Shown: piece by piece, positions 15,866-24,776 of the stretch | How the letters are laid out: every line of letters begins with the position of its first letter | Position numbering within the stretch: the stretch's first letter is position 1 | Assembly: GCF_014205215.1 (NCBI RefSeq) | Contig: NZ_JACHNC010000001.1 | Span: 3,291,001-3,355,000, forward strand | Length of the DNA: 64,000 nucleotides | Source of the DNA: Actinoplanes lobatus | GTDB taxonomy: Bacteria; Actinomycetota; Actinomycetes; Mycobacteriales; Micromonosporaceae | Reading direction: 5' to 3' | Program-made: the position numbers and the translations under genes | Notes under the pieces: model-generated | What the model was told of the DNA's origin: nothing | Seen by the model: the letters and a program-made list of their open reading frames with translations, nothing else | The model's database searches: none

Positions 15866-17650
15866 ATGCGCACTATGGAGCGCGTGTCTGGCCGCCATCG
15901 TAGAAACTTCAACTCCAAGGGAGCGGGCGTCGTCGGAGGTGCGATGGCGATAGTCGTCGTAATTGCGGGGACGTGGATCGGTTACCAGCAGGTAGCCGAC
16001 TCCGAGTGCTCCGGAGCAGTGAACCTCACCGTCACCGCTTCTCCTGAGATCGCCCCTGCCGTCGACCAGGTCGCCAAGCAGTGGAGCGCCGCGGGCGCCG
16101 AGGTTGACGGGACCTGTATTCAGGTGACCGTCGCCGAGGAGGTCTCGTCGACCATTGCCGGCGCCGTATCCCGCGACCACCAGGTAACCCTCGTGGGTCT
16201 GGACACCGCACCAGATGCGATCCAGGTGCCCGACGTGTGGATCCCGGACTCGTCGGCATGGCTTATGCGCCTGCAGCAGGAGGCCGCCGGCTTCCTGCCG
16301 AGCAAGGTCACCTCGGTCGCGCAGAGCCCACTCGTGCTCGCCGCGCCCGAGCCGATCGCCACGCAGATGGGCTGGCCGGACAAGAAGATCGGCTGGGCCG
16401 AGCTGGTCGGCAACTTCAGCGCCGCCGAGCCGCTCTCGGTGGGCATCATGGACCCCACTGTGGACGCCTCCGGTCTGACCAGCCTGGTGGCCATGAACCA
16501 GGCGACCGGCACCGCGTCGACCGCCGCCCTCCAGGCCAAGACTCGCGCGCTGACCGCCGTGTCGCAGAACAAGTTCAAGCTGCGTGAGGAGCTGTTGGCG
16601 AAGTTCCCGAAGTCGGCGGCCGACCTCACCAACCCCGACTCGGTGGCCATCGCGCCGCTCTCCGAGGAGGACGTGGTCGCCTACAACGCGCAGCGGCCGG
16701 CCGTGCAGCTCAGCGCCATCTACCTGGAGCCGTCCCCGGCGCCGCTGGACTACCCGTACACGATCATGCCGCAGGTGGTGGACCAGCAGAAGTCGGCGGC
16801 CGCCGACGGCCTGCTCAAGCAGCTCGCCGAGAGCGGCGCCAAGGACGCGCTGGCCGCGGTCGGTCTGCGGGCTCCGGACGGCACCTACGGCGCGGCCTTC
16901 AACGCCCCGATGGGCGCACCGCAGGCCTCGCCGGCGGTCACCGCCTCGGCCACCAAGTCCGCGGACGGCGGCGCTGCCGCGGGTGGCGTCACCGGTGCCG
17001 AGCTGAGCCAGGTGGTGGGTAGCTGGATCGCCCTCACCAAGCCCGGCCAGGCCCTCACCGTCTTCGACGTCTCCGGCTCGATGGGCGACCCGGTGCCGAC
17101 CGCCGGTGGCAAGTCCCGTGCCCAGGTCACCCAGGCCGCGGCGAGCGTTGGTCTGTCGCTGTTCAGCAACAAGTGGTCGGTCGGTGTGTGGCGCTTCTCC
17201 ACCCGGCTGAAGGGCAAGCAGCCGTGGGAGCAGCTGGTCCCGATCAAGTCGCTGGCCACCTCCCGTGAGGAGGTGCAGAACTCGATCGGCCGACTGGACC
17301 CGACGAACGGCGGCACCGGTCTCTACGACACGATCCTGGACGCCTACAACCATGTGAAGGCGAACTACGCCCAGAACAAGGCGAACTCGGTCATCCTCTT
17401 CACCGACGGTGAGAACCAGAACGCCGACGGCATGACCCGGCCGCAGCTCCTGGCCGCTCTCAAGAAGGCCCAGGACCCGAAGACGCCGATCCGGCTGGTG
17501 CTCATCGCCGTCGGCCCGGACGTCAACCTGGACGAGCTCAAGGAGATCAGCAACGTGGTGAAGGGCAGCGGCGTGTTCCCGGCCGAGGACCCCACCAAGA
17601 TCACCGGCATCTTCGCCCAGGCGATCGGCAGCCGGACCGGCGTCAGCTGA
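15866..17650 (+). CDS. Extracytoplasmic solute-binding-like protein fused to a von Willebrand factor A domain
   Basis: A 594-aa protein with one N-terminal transmembrane anchor (VVGGAMAIVVVIAGTWIGYQQ, about 25-45). Residues 50-340 resemble a type 2 periplasmic binding domain (VNLTVTASPEIAPAVDQVA, DVWIPDSSAWL). Residues 390-590 form a VWA domain with MIDAS motif DVSGSMG (Asp401) and a TDGENQN loop. The pairing suggests a cell-surface, metal-dependent adhesion or scaffold protein rather than a transporter, since no ABC permease is nearby. The upstream 170 bp are AT-richer than average and probably carry the promoter. Start ATG 15866; ATG 15875 or GTG 15884 are possible. Confidence 0.85.
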   Translation: MRTMERVSGRHRRNFNSKGAGVVGGAMAIVVVIAGTWIGYQQVADSECSGAVNLTVTASPEIAPAVDQVAKQWSAAGAEVDGTCIQVTVAEEVSSTIAGAVSRDHQVTLVGLDTAPDAIQVPDVWIPDSSAWLMRLQQEAAGFLPSKVTSVAQSPLVLAAPEPIATQMGWPDKKIGWAELVGNFSAAEPLSVGIMDPTVDASGLTSLVAMNQATGTASTAALQAKTRALTAVSQNKFKLREELLAKFPKSAADLTNPDSVAIAPLSEEDVVAYNAQRPAVQLSAIYLEPSPAPLDYPYTIMPQVVDQQKSAAADGLLKQLAESGAKDALAAVGLRAPDGTYGAAFNAPMGAPQASPAVTASATKSADGGAAAGGVTGAELSQVVGSWIALTKPGQALTVFDVSGSMGDPVPTAGGKSRAQVTQAAASVGLSLFSNKWSVGVWRFSTRLKGKQPWEQLVPIKSLATSREEVQNSIGRLDPTNGGTGLYDTILDAYNHVKANYAQNKANSVILFTDGENQNADGMTRPQLLAALKKAQDPKTPIRLVLIAVGPDVNLDELKEISNVVKGSGVFPAEDPTKITGIFAQAIGSRTGVS

Positions 17651-17665
17651 TCCGACGCGAACGCC

Positions 17666-17701
17666 GAAACGGCCGTCGTCCCTCGGGGCGGCGGCCGTTT
17701 C
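17666..17701. terminator. Bidirectional terminator hairpin
   Basis: GAAACGGCCG (17666-17675) pairs with CGGCCGTTTC (17692-17701), and the stem continues inward through several more pairs including wobbles. It separates the convergent VWA gene and the ROK regulator. Confidence 0.85.
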
Positions 17702-17736
17702 CGTTCCGGGGCCGCCGCTGTGCGGTGGGCGCGGCT

Positions 17737-18918
17737 CTACGCGTACCGCTGGGAAGAGCGACGGAGCCAGGCCGCGGGATCCTCCCGGACCGCCCGGATG
17801 ATCGCGTCCGCCGCGCCGCGCATGGCCGCGTCCGCGCCGAGCGCCGCCGGGCGCAGCGCGACCGCCGCGAGACCCGAGGTGAGGACCCGCTGCCGCAGCT
17901 CGGCCTCGATGCCCTCCCGCAGCCCTTCGAAAATCGGGGCGTACGCCCCACCGAGCACGATCACCGGTACGTCGAGCAGGTTGACCACCGCGGACAGGGC
18001 GATCCCGAGCGCCGCCGCGGCGAGTGGCTCCCCGGATTCCAGGGCCTCCTGGCCGGCGTACTGCTCCAGGCAGCCCCGTGAGCCGCAGCGGCACGGCCGC
18101 CCGTCGGGGTAGACGGTGACGTGCCCGATCTCGCCGCTCCAGCCGCGCACGCCCCGGTAGAGCTCGCCGTCGAGGACCAGCCCGGCGCCGATGCCGATCT
18201 CGCCCGAGACGTACAGGAACGAGGCCTTCTCGACCTGCCGGGGCCGGCCGGCGCCGGTGTCGCCGGAGGGGCCGGTGGCGCCGGTCACCCGCAGTTCGCC
18301 GAGGGCGGCCAGGTTGGCCTCGTTGTCCACGGTGACGGGCAGGTCGGCCAGTTCCGGTACGCGGTGCAGCTCGGCGACCGCGTCGATGTCCTGCCAGCCG
18401 AGGTTGGGTGCCACCCGGACCAGCCCGCCGCCGGCCACCAGGCCTGGCACGGCCAGCGCCGCCCCGGCGACGGTCAGCCCGTCCGCCTCGGCGGCGAGCC
18501 GGGCCCGGGCGGCCAGTGCGCCGAGCGCTGCCAGGGCCTGTGCCGGGTCGGCGGGGCGCTGGTCGGCGTGCTCGACGAAGCGCTGCCGCACCGCGCCGGT
18601 CAGGTCCACCACGCAGGCGGCCAGGTAGTCGACGTTGATCTCGAGCCCGAGCCCGGCGGGGCCGGTGGAGGTGAGGGTGAGCCCGACCGCGGGACGGCCC
18701 GCGCCGGTGCGGGGCGGTGGGTCCACCTCGACCAGCAGGCCGCCCGCCACCAGGTCGTCGACGAGGGCGGAAACGGTCGCGCGGGTGAGCCCGGTGGCCG
18801 TGGACACCGCCGCGCGAGATGGCTGATTTGTGCTGTTCGCGACTGTTTGCAGCACCAGTGCGAGATTATGGGCCCGCACGCTTGCCTGGCGAACCGGTGC
18901 CGTGGAAGGGCTCAACAC
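17737..18918 (-). CDS. xylR: ROK-family transcriptional repressor of xylose genes (XylR)
   Basis: A 393-aa ROK repressor. An N-terminal winged helix (TNQPSRAAVSTATGLTRATV, about 30-75) precedes the sugar-kinase-like ROK domain. The ROK zinc site is complete: GEIGHVTVYPDGRPCRCGSR followed by GCLEQYAG. The gene is divergent from xylA, and ROK repressors of this arrangement control xylose catabolism in Gram-positive bacteria, releasing DNA when xylose is bound. Start GTG 18918; a TTG at the next codon or the GTG ahead of RQASVRAHN could also serve. The 65-bp divergent gap contains an AT-rich imperfect palindrome, the probable operator. Confidence 0.9.
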   Translation of the reverse strand: MLSPSTAPVRQASVRAHNLALVLQTVANSTNQPSRAAVSTATGLTRATVSALVDDLVAGGLLVEVDPPPRTGAGRPAVGLTLTSTGPAGLGLEINVDYLAACVVDLTGAVRQRFVEHADQRPADPAQALAALGALAARARLAAEADGLTVAGAALAVPGLVAGGGLVRVAPNLGWQDIDAVAELHRVPELADLPVTVDNEANLAALGELRVTGATGPSGDTGAGRPRQVEKASFLYVSGEIGIGAGLVLDGELYRGVRGWSGEIGHVTVYPDGRPCRCGSRGCLEQYAGQEALESGEPLAAAALGIALSAVVNLLDVPVIVLGGAYAPIFEGLREGIEAELRQRVLTSGLAAVALRPAALGADAAMRGAADAIIRAVREDPAAWLRRSSQRYA

Positions 18919-18922
18919 GCCC

Positions 18923-18951
18923 TTGACAGTGCCATACCCCGGCCAAATAAT
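18923..18951 (+). promoter_or_regulatory. xylA promoter (-35 TTGACA, -10 AATAAT)
   Basis: TTGACA at 18923-18928, 17 bp, then AATAAT at 18946-18951: one mismatch to the housekeeping consensus and the best promoter in the window. The start GTG of xylA lies 33 bp downstream, behind GGGGAGGTAA. Confidence 0.8.
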
Positions 18952-18969
18952 TCAACCACTAAACAATTT
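18945..18969. promoter_or_regulatory. Probable XylR operator, AT-rich imperfect palindrome
   Basis: A 25-bp element, AAAT at one end and ATTT at the other, with 19 A/T bases, matched symmetrically at about 14 of 25 positions. It overlaps the -10 box of xylA, the right place for repression by the divergent ROK protein. Confidence 0.6.
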
Positions 18970-18983
18970 CGGGGAGGTAACCC

Positions 18984-20168
18984 GTGTCCGTACAGGCCAC
19001 ACGCGAAGACAAGTTCTCCTTCGGTCTCTGGACCGTCGGCTGGCAGGCCCGCGACCCGTTCGGCGACGCGACCCGGCCCGCGCTCGACCCGGTCGAGGCG
19101 GTCCACAAGCTCGCCGAGATCGGCGCCTACGGCATCACGTTCCACGACGACGACCTGGTGCCGTTCGGCGCCGACGCGCAGACCCGGGACGGCATCGTCG
19201 CGGGCTTCAAGAAGGCGCTCGACGAGACCGGCCTGATCGTCCCCATGATCACCACGAACCTGTTCACCCACCCGGTGTTCAAGGACGGCGGTTTCACCAG
19301 CAACGACCGCAACGTCCGGCGGTACGCGGTCCGCAAGGTGCTGCGGCAGATGGACCTCGGCGCGGAACTGGGCGCCAGGACCCTGGTGCTGTGGGGCGGC
19401 CGCGAGGGTGCGGAGTACGACTCGGCCAAGGACGTGAAGGCCGCGCTCGACCGCTACCGGGAGGCCCTCAACCTGCTGGCGCAGTACTCGGAGGACCGTG
19501 GCTACGGCTTCCGCTTCGCCATCGAGCCGAAGCCGAACGAGCCCCGTGGCGACATCCTGCTCCCGACCGCCGGCCACGCCATCGCGTTCACGCAGGAGCT
19601 GGAGCGCCCCGAGCTGTTCGGCATCAACCCGGAGGTCGGCCACGAGCAGATGGCCGGGCTGAACTTCACCCAGGGCATCGCCCAGGCGCTGTGGCACAAG
19701 AAGCTGTTCCACATCGACCTGAACGGGCAGCACGGCCCCAAGTACGACCAGGACCTGGTCTTCGGCCACGGTGACCTGCTCAGCGCGTTCTCCCTGGTCG
19801 ACCTGCTGGAGAACGGCCCGGACGGCGGCCCGGCCTACGAGGGCCCGCGCCACTTCGACTACAAGCCCTCGCGCACCGAGGACTTCGACGGCGTCTGGGA
19901 GTCGGCCAAGGCCAACATCCGGATGTACCTGCTGCTCAAGGAGCGGGCCAAGGCGTTCCGCGCGGACCCCGAGGTGCAGGCCGCGCTGGCCGCGTCCAAG
20001 GTGGCCGAGCTGAGCACGCCGACCCTGAACCCGGGCGAGGGCTACGCCGACCTGCTGGCCGACCGCAGCGCGTTCGAGGACTTCGACGCCGACGCCGCCG
20101 GCGCCCAGGGCTACGGCTTCGTCAAGCTGAACCAGCTCGCCATCGAGCACCTCATCGGGGCCCGCTAA
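18984..20168 (+). CDS. xylA: Xylose (glucose) isomerase
   Basis: A 394-aa class I xylose isomerase that converts D-xylose to D-xylulose (and D-glucose to D-fructose), a metal-dependent TIM-barrel tetramer. Catalytic and metal residues fall exactly at the positions described for the Actinoplanes missouriensis enzyme: H54 in FHDDDL, E181 and K183 in [11 protein letters not shown]217, H220, D245, D255, D257, D292, and the interface lysine K253. From memory the sequence differs from that enzyme at only a modest number of positions, which supports the genus assignment. GTG start, ribosome site GGGGAGG. It is followed 2 bp later by xylB, in one operon under the promoter at 18923. Confidence 0.98.
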   Translation: MSVQATREDKFSFGLWTVGWQARDPFGDATRPALDPVEAVHKLAEIGAYGITFHDDDLVPFGADAQTRDGIVAGFKKALDETGLIVPMITTNLFTHPVFKDGGFTSNDRNVRRYAVRKVLRQMDLGAELGARTLVLWGGREGAEYDSAKDVKAALDRYREALNLLAQYSEDRGYGFRFAIEPKPNEPRGDILLPTAGHAIAFTQELERPELFGINPEVGHEQMAGLNFTQGIAQALWHKKLFHIDLNGQHGPKYDQDLVFGHGDLLSAFSLVDLLENGPDGGPAYEGPRHFDYKPSRTEDFDGVWESAKANIRMYLLLKERAKAFRADPEVQAALAASKVAELSTPTLNPGEGYADLLADRSAFEDFDADAAGAQGYGFVKLNQLAIEHLIGAR

Positions 20169-20170
20169 CC

Positions 20171-21562
20171 ATGGCGCTCGTGGCCGGGATCGACAGCTCC
20201 ACCCAGTCCTGCAAGGTGGTGATCCGCGACGCCGAGACCGGTGAGCTGGTCCGGCAGGGCCGGGCGGGGCACCCGGACGGCACCGAGGTGCACCCGGACG
20301 CCTGGTGGGCCGCGCTCCAGCAGGCGATCGAGGAGGCCGGCGGCCTGGACGACGTGGCCGCCGCCTCGGTCGCCGGGCAGCAGCACGGCATGGTCGTGCT
20401 GGACTCCGACGGCGAGGTGGTCCGGCCGGCGCTGCTGTGGAACGACACCCGCAGCGCCGGCGCGGCCGCCGACCTGATCGACGAGCTCGGCGGCGGCGAC
20501 AAGTGGGCGGACGCGGTCGGCATCGTGCCGGTCGCCAGCTTCACCCTCACCAAGCTGCGCTGGCTGGCCCGCAACGAGCCGGAGAACGCGGCGCGGGTGT
20601 CCACGGTCTGCCTGCCACACGACTGGCTGACCTGGAAACTCGGTGGAAAGGCGGGTCTCCGCACCGACCGCAGTGACGCCAGCGGCACCCTCTACTGGTC
20701 GGCCAGGACCAACGAGTACCGGCACGACCTGCTGGAACTCGGTTTCGGTCGATCATTGGAACTTCCGGAGGTGCTCGGCCCGACCGGGATCGCCGGTCAC
20801 CTGCCCAACGGCGCTCCGCTGGGCCCGGGCGCCGGGGACAACGCGGCGGCCGCACTCGGCACCGGCGCGCTGCCCGGTGACGTGATCGTCTCGATCGGCA
20901 CGTCCGGCACGGTCTTCGCCTCGTCCGAGGTGGCGCCGAACGACCCGACCGGAACGGTGGCCGGGTTCGCCGACACCACCGGCCGGTTCCTGCCGATCGT
21001 GGTCACCCTCAACGCGGCCCGGGTCCTGGACGCCGCGGCCAAGCTGCTCGGGGTGGACCACGACGAGCTGTCCCGGCTCGCGCTGTCCGCTCCGGCGGGC
21101 GCGGACGGACTGGTCCTGGTGCCGTACCTGGAGGGCGAGCGGACCCCGAACCGGCCGGACGCCACCGGCGCGATCCACGGGCTCACCCTCCGGACGTCGA
21201 CCCCGGCGCACCTGGCCCGGGCCGCCGTCGAGGGCATGCTCTGCGCGCTCGCCGACGGTCTGGACGCGCTGGTCGCGACCGGCGCCGTGGCCGACCGGAT
21301 CGTCCTGGTCGGCGGCGGGGCGCGCAGCGAGGCGGTCCGCCGCATCGCGCCCGCGCTCTTCGGCCGGCCGGTCGTCGTGCCGCCGCCCGGTGAGTACGTC
21401 GCCGACGGTGCGGCCCGCCAGGCCGCGTGGGTCGCCCTGGGCGGGGACGTTCCGCCCGCGTGGTCGGCGGCAACCCCGGCGGTGTACGAGGACGACAGTG
21501 TCCCGTTGATCCGGGAGCAGTACGCGGCGGCCCAGCAGGCGGTCCTCGACCGCAGGCGCTGA
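20171..21562 (+). CDS. xylB: Xylulokinase
   Basis: A 463-aa FGGY-family kinase that phosphorylates D-xylulose to xylulose 5-phosphate for the pentose phosphate pathway. Motifs seen: [14 protein letters not shown] (phosphate-1 loop), [35 protein letters not shown], and the C-terminal [15 protein letters not shown] nucleotide-binding segment. The catalytic Asp is probably that of [11 protein letters not shown]. It sits 2 bp after xylA, so the two are co-translated. Position and length (normally 460-500 aa) both support xylulokinase over other FGGY kinases. Confidence 0.95.
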   Translation: MALVAGIDSSTQSCKVVIRDAETGELVRQGRAGHPDGTEVHPDAWWAALQQAIEEAGGLDDVAAASVAGQQHGMVVLDSDGEVVRPALLWNDTRSAGAAADLIDELGGGDKWADAVGIVPVASFTLTKLRWLARNEPENAARVSTVCLPHDWLTWKLGGKAGLRTDRSDASGTLYWSARTNEYRHDLLELGFGRSLELPEVLGPTGIAGHLPNGAPLGPGAGDNAAAALGTGALPGDVIVSIGTSGTVFASSEVAPNDPTGTVAGFADTTGRFLPIVVTLNAARVLDAAAKLLGVDHDELSRLALSAPAGADGLVLVPYLEGERTPNRPDATGAIHGLTLRTSTPAHLARAAVEGMLCALADGLDALVATGAVADRIVLVGGGARSEAVRRIAPALFGRPVVVPPPGEYVADGAARQAAWVALGGDVPPAWSAATPAVYEDDSVPLIREQYAAAQQAVLDRRR

Positions 21563-21573
21563 CCCGCGAACGA

Positions 21574-21621
21574 CCGGCTCCCACGGTTCTCCGGCCCATC
21601 CGGAGCGACCGGGGGAGCCGG
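21574..21621 (+). terminator. Nested hairpin after xylB
   Basis: CCGGCTCCC (21574-21582) pairs with GGGAGCCGG (21613-21621), and inside it CTCCGG (21589-21594) pairs with CCGGAG (21600-21605). It lies 12 bp after the xylB stop; a probable terminator without a T-tract. Confidence 0.6.
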
Positions 21622-21764
21622 GCCCGTTTCGGCGCGCGTCTCCCGTACCCCGGAAAAGATCCCGATTTTTTGTTGTCGCCCTGCGGACGCGGCATCTACG
21701 TGCACAGGAACACCGGCCGACCTCCCCGATCGGCCGTCATCCCCGCACGTTAGGAAGGACCGCA

Positions 21765-23225
21765 GTGGCAGAGAGAAAGTCCGGTAAACGGGCACTTTTC
21801 GGCGTCGCGGCCGCACTGGTCGTGCCCACCGGGTTCATCGGCTGGTCGATGATGCCGTCGAGCGCGGCGGCCGCTCCGGCCGCCGGCAACACCTACCAGC
21901 TGGTCGTGAAGAAGAGCGGCATGTGCGTCGATGTGCCGTCCGCGTCGAAGGACAACGGTGCGCTGCTCCAGCAGTGGGGTTGCACCGCCGGCGCCGCCTG
22001 GCAGCAGTTCAAGCTGGTCGCCGCGGGCAGCAACTTTCTGATCCAGAACGTCGACAGCGGTAGGTGCGTCGACGTGCCGGCGGCCTCGACCACCTCGGGT
22101 CAGCGGTTGCAGCAGTGGGGTTGCGCCTCGTCGCAGACCAACCAGCAGTGGAAGCTGGTGGCGTCCGGCACCGACACCTACCAGATCGTCAACGTGGGCA
22201 ACGGGCTGTGCGTCTCCGACCAGGGCGCGTCGACCGCCTCGGGTGCGTCGATCATCCAGGAGACCTGCACCGCGAACTCGAACAAGCAGTTCGCGTTCAA
22301 CCTGGTCTCCGGGGGAACCACCGGCCGCACCTGGGCGTCCACCCCGGACGGTTTCGCCTCCACCGGCGGCGGCACCACCGGCGGCGCGGCCGGGACCACG
22401 GTCACCGTCACGACGCTCGCCGACCTGACCAGGTACGTCACCGCGACCGAGCCGTACGTGATCAAGGTGGCCGGCGCCATCACGATCACCCCGAAGGGCA
22501 CCGAGCTCAAGGTGCAGTCGAACAAGACGATCGTGGGCGCGGGCGCCACCGGCGAGATCGTCGGCGGCGGCTTCTTCCTCGGCTCCGGGGTCAGGAACGT
22601 CATCATCCGGAACCTCACCATCCGGGACACCCAGATGACCGAGGACGACCCGGACGACAAGACCTACGACTACGACGGCATCCAGATGGACACCGCGGAC
22701 CACATCTGGATCGACCACAACAAGATCACCCGGATGAACGACGGCATGATCGACAGCCGTAAGGACACCACCTACCTGACCGTGTCCTGGAACATCCTGG
22801 ACACCGGCAACAAGGCGTTCGGCATCGGCTGGACCGACAACGTGACGTCGCGGATGACGATCCACCACAACTGGATCAGGAACACCGTGCAGCGGAACCC
22901 GAGCACCGACAACGTCGCGTACGCGCACCTCTACAACAACTACATGCAGAACATCACCTCGTACGGCAACCTGTCCCGGGGTGCCACGAAGATGGTTCTG
23001 GAGAACAGCTACTTCGACAACGTCGTGAACCCGTACTACAACGACACGTCGGCCGCCCAGCTCAAGCAGTCGGGCAGCATCGTCAAGAACTCCTCGGGCA
23101 AGCAGCAGACCAACGGCTCCGCCTTCGACCCGAAGAGCTTCTACCCGTACACCCTCGACGCCGCGGCGGACGTTCCCGCGCTGCTGGCGAAGTACGCCGG
23201 GCCGCAGGCCGACATCGGCGGCTGA
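21765..23225 (+). CDS. Secreted pectate lyase (PL1) with N-terminal ricin-type lectin domain
   Basis: A 486-aa secreted enzyme. A signal peptide (about 1-37, ending SSAAAAPA) is followed by a ricin-B/CBM13 trefoil (about 40-185) with three repeats marked by CVDVPSAS, CVDVPAAS and CVSDQGAS plus QQW motifs. After a Gly/Thr linker comes a parallel beta-helix of the PL1 type (about 205-470): DGIQMDTADHIWIDHNKITRM and MIDSRKDTTYLTVSWN fit the calcium and catalytic face, and AYAHLYNNYMQN a later coil. It should cleave polygalacturonan by beta-elimination outside the cell. GTG start behind AGGAAGGA. A plant-polymer role fits the adjacent xylose operon. Confidence 0.95.
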   Translation: MAERKSGKRALFGVAAALVVPTGFIGWSMMPSSAAAAPAAGNTYQLVVKKSGMCVDVPSASKDNGALLQQWGCTAGAAWQQFKLVAAGSNFLIQNVDSGRCVDVPAASTTSGQRLQQWGCASSQTNQQWKLVASGTDTYQIVNVGNGLCVSDQGASTASGASIIQETCTANSNKQFAFNLVSGGTTGRTWASTPDGFASTGGGTTGGAAGTTVTVTTLADLTRYVTATEPYVIKVAGAITITPKGTELKVQSNKTIVGAGATGEIVGGGFFLGSGVRNVIIRNLTIRDTQMTEDDPDDKTYDYDGIQMDTADHIWIDHNKITRMNDGMIDSRKDTTYLTVSWNILDTGNKAFGIGWTDNVTSRMTIHHNWIRNTVQRNPSTDNVAYAHLYNNYMQNITSYGNLSRGATKMVLENSYFDNVVNPYYNDTSAAQLKQSGSIVKNSSGKQQTNGSAFDPKSFYPYTLDAAADVPALLAKYAGPQADIGG

Positions 23226-23244
23226 GCCTCACCGGGGGGTGAGT

Positions 23245-23279
23245 GAGGGGCGGCGTTGCCCGGTGCGGCGCCGCCCCTC
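23245..23279 (+). terminator. Terminator after the pectate lyase gene
   Basis: GAGGGGCGGCG (23245-23255) pairs with CGCCGCCCCTC (23269-23279), extended inward by three weaker pairs. It begins 20 bp after the stop codon. Confidence 0.8.
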
Positions 23280-23299
23280 GTGTTCGGCGGATCTCCGGC

Positions 23300-23305
23300 T
23301 AGCCT
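23300..23305 (+). promoter_or_regulatory. -10 box for leaderless transcript of the MFS gene
   Basis: TAGCCT ends 7 nt before the GTG at 23313, the typical spacing of actinobacterial leaderless genes. It decides the chosen start. Confidence 0.55.
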
Positions 23306-23312
23306 CTACCAG

Positions 23313-24776
23313 GTGACGAGCAGGGGCGGAAGCGTGCACCGGGCGTACAGCGTCGTGGTGTTCGTGATCCTGGCCGCGCTGGACAACGTGGCGATCGGCC
23401 TGGTTCCCCCGCTCTACGGCAGCATCGGCGCCGATCTCGGGGTCAGCGAGGGCCACATCGCGCTCGCCACCACGACCATGTTCCTGATCAGTGCGGTCGC
23501 GGCGATCGGTTTCGCGTACGTCGGGGACCGCACCGACCGCAAACCGGTGCTGATCGTGGGCACCGTCATCTGGGTGGCCGGCACCGCATGGTCCGGGCTG
23601 GCCGGCGACTACGGGCAGTTCCTGGCCTCCCAGGCGGTCGCCGCGTTCGGGCTCGGCGGTGTCGCCTCGGTGAGCTTCTCGGTGGTCAGCGACCTGATCT
23701 CGCCGCGCCGCCGGGGCCTCGTGATGAGCTTCTGGGGTCTGTCGCAGGGCGTCGGCACCCTGGCCGGCACCCTGGTCGGCGGGATCCTCGGGCACGACGA
23801 CTGGCGGCGGCCGTTCCTGTTCGCGTCGGCGGCCGGGGTGGTCGCCCTGCTGGCCTACCTGTTCACCTACAGCGTGCCGCGCGGCGACAGCCAGCCCGAG
23901 CTGGCCGGGGTCGACTACGAGGAGCGGATCCACCACGAGGACCTGCCGGTCATCCTGAAACGGCGCACCAACGTCTGGCTGATCCTCCAGGGCGGGACGG
24001 CGCAGATCGCGTTCGGCTCGATGGTGTGGCTGCCGGTGCTGTTCCGTGCCCGGGCCGAGGACCAGGGCTACACCACCGGCACGGCGGTGCTGATCGGCAG
24101 CGTCTTCGCGACCGTCTTCCAGCTCGGGGCGGCGCTGTCGATTCTCGGCGGGCTGGCCGGCGACCGGCTGCAACGGCGTACGCCCCGGGGCCGGGCACTC
24201 GTCGCGTCGATCGGGGTGCTCGCCGCCGTACCCCTCTATGTGGTGTTGTTCTTCGTGCCCATGAAGATCACCGTTCCGGACGGCGCGGGCACCGGCGCGG
24301 TGATCAGCGGGGTGTTCACCAACGTCCTGACCGAGCCGACCGTCGGGATCTGCCTCGCGGTGGCCGTCGTGGCGGTGATGCTGACCTCGGCGAACTCGCC
24401 GAACTGGTTCGCCATGATCGCCGATGTGAACCCGCCGCAGCACCGCGGCACCGTCTACAGCCTCGGCAACCTGGTCAACGGAGTCGGCCGGGCGGGCGGC
24501 AACGTGCTGGTGGCGGTCGCCTTCGCGAGCCTCGCCGGGGCATTCCCGCCACCGCTCAACTACGCGGTCGGGCTGGCCGCCTTCCAGTTCTTCTTCATCC
24601 CGACCGGGATCATGTACTGGCTGGCCAGCAGGACGGTGGCGAAGGACATGGCCGAGACGCACACCGCCCTGCTGGCGGTCGCCTCAGAGCATCGCCCAGA
24701 CCGTCACGTCGGTGGGGACGAGCCCGCCGGCGTCCAGCGGCTCGCTGCTCAGCAGGATCCGGGCCCCACCGGGTAG
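23313..24776 (+). CDS. Major facilitator superfamily transporter
   Basis: A 487-aa polytopic membrane protein with about 12 hydrophobic segments. MFS signatures are GDRTDRKPVLIVG in the loop after helix 2, QAVAAFGLGGVASVSFSVVSDL in helix 4, and GLAGDRLQRRTPRGR between helices 8 and 9. It resembles the Spinster/hexuronate-type MFS branch, but the substrate cannot be told. Start GTG 23313 is leaderless; a GTG at 23334 with an AGGGGCGGA ribosome site is the alternative. The last 31 codons overlap the convergent glucosidase gene by 93 bp, so the hydrophilic tail (after about residue 455) may be an extension lacking selective constraint. Confidence 0.88.
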   Translation: MTSRGGSVHRAYSVVVFVILAALDNVAIGLVPPLYGSIGADLGVSEGHIALATTTMFLISAVAAIGFAYVGDRTDRKPVLIVGTVIWVAGTAWSGLAGDYGQFLASQAVAAFGLGGVASVSFSVVSDLISPRRRGLVMSFWGLSQGVGTLAGTLVGGILGHDDWRRPFLFASAAGVVALLAYLFTYSVPRGDSQPELAGVDYEERIHHEDLPVILKRRTNVWLILQGGTAQIAFGSMVWLPVLFRARAEDQGYTTGTAVLIGSVFATVFQLGAALSILGGLAGDRLQRRTPRGRALVASIGVLAAVPLYVVLFFVPMKITVPDGAGTGAVISGVFTNVLTEPTVGICLAVAVVAVMLTSANSPNWFAMIADVNPPQHRGTVYSLGNLVNGVGRAGGNVLVAVAFASLAGAFPPPLNYAVGLAAFQFFFIPTGIMYWLASRTVAKDMAETHTALLAVASEHRPDRHVGGDEPAGVQRLAAQQDPGPTG

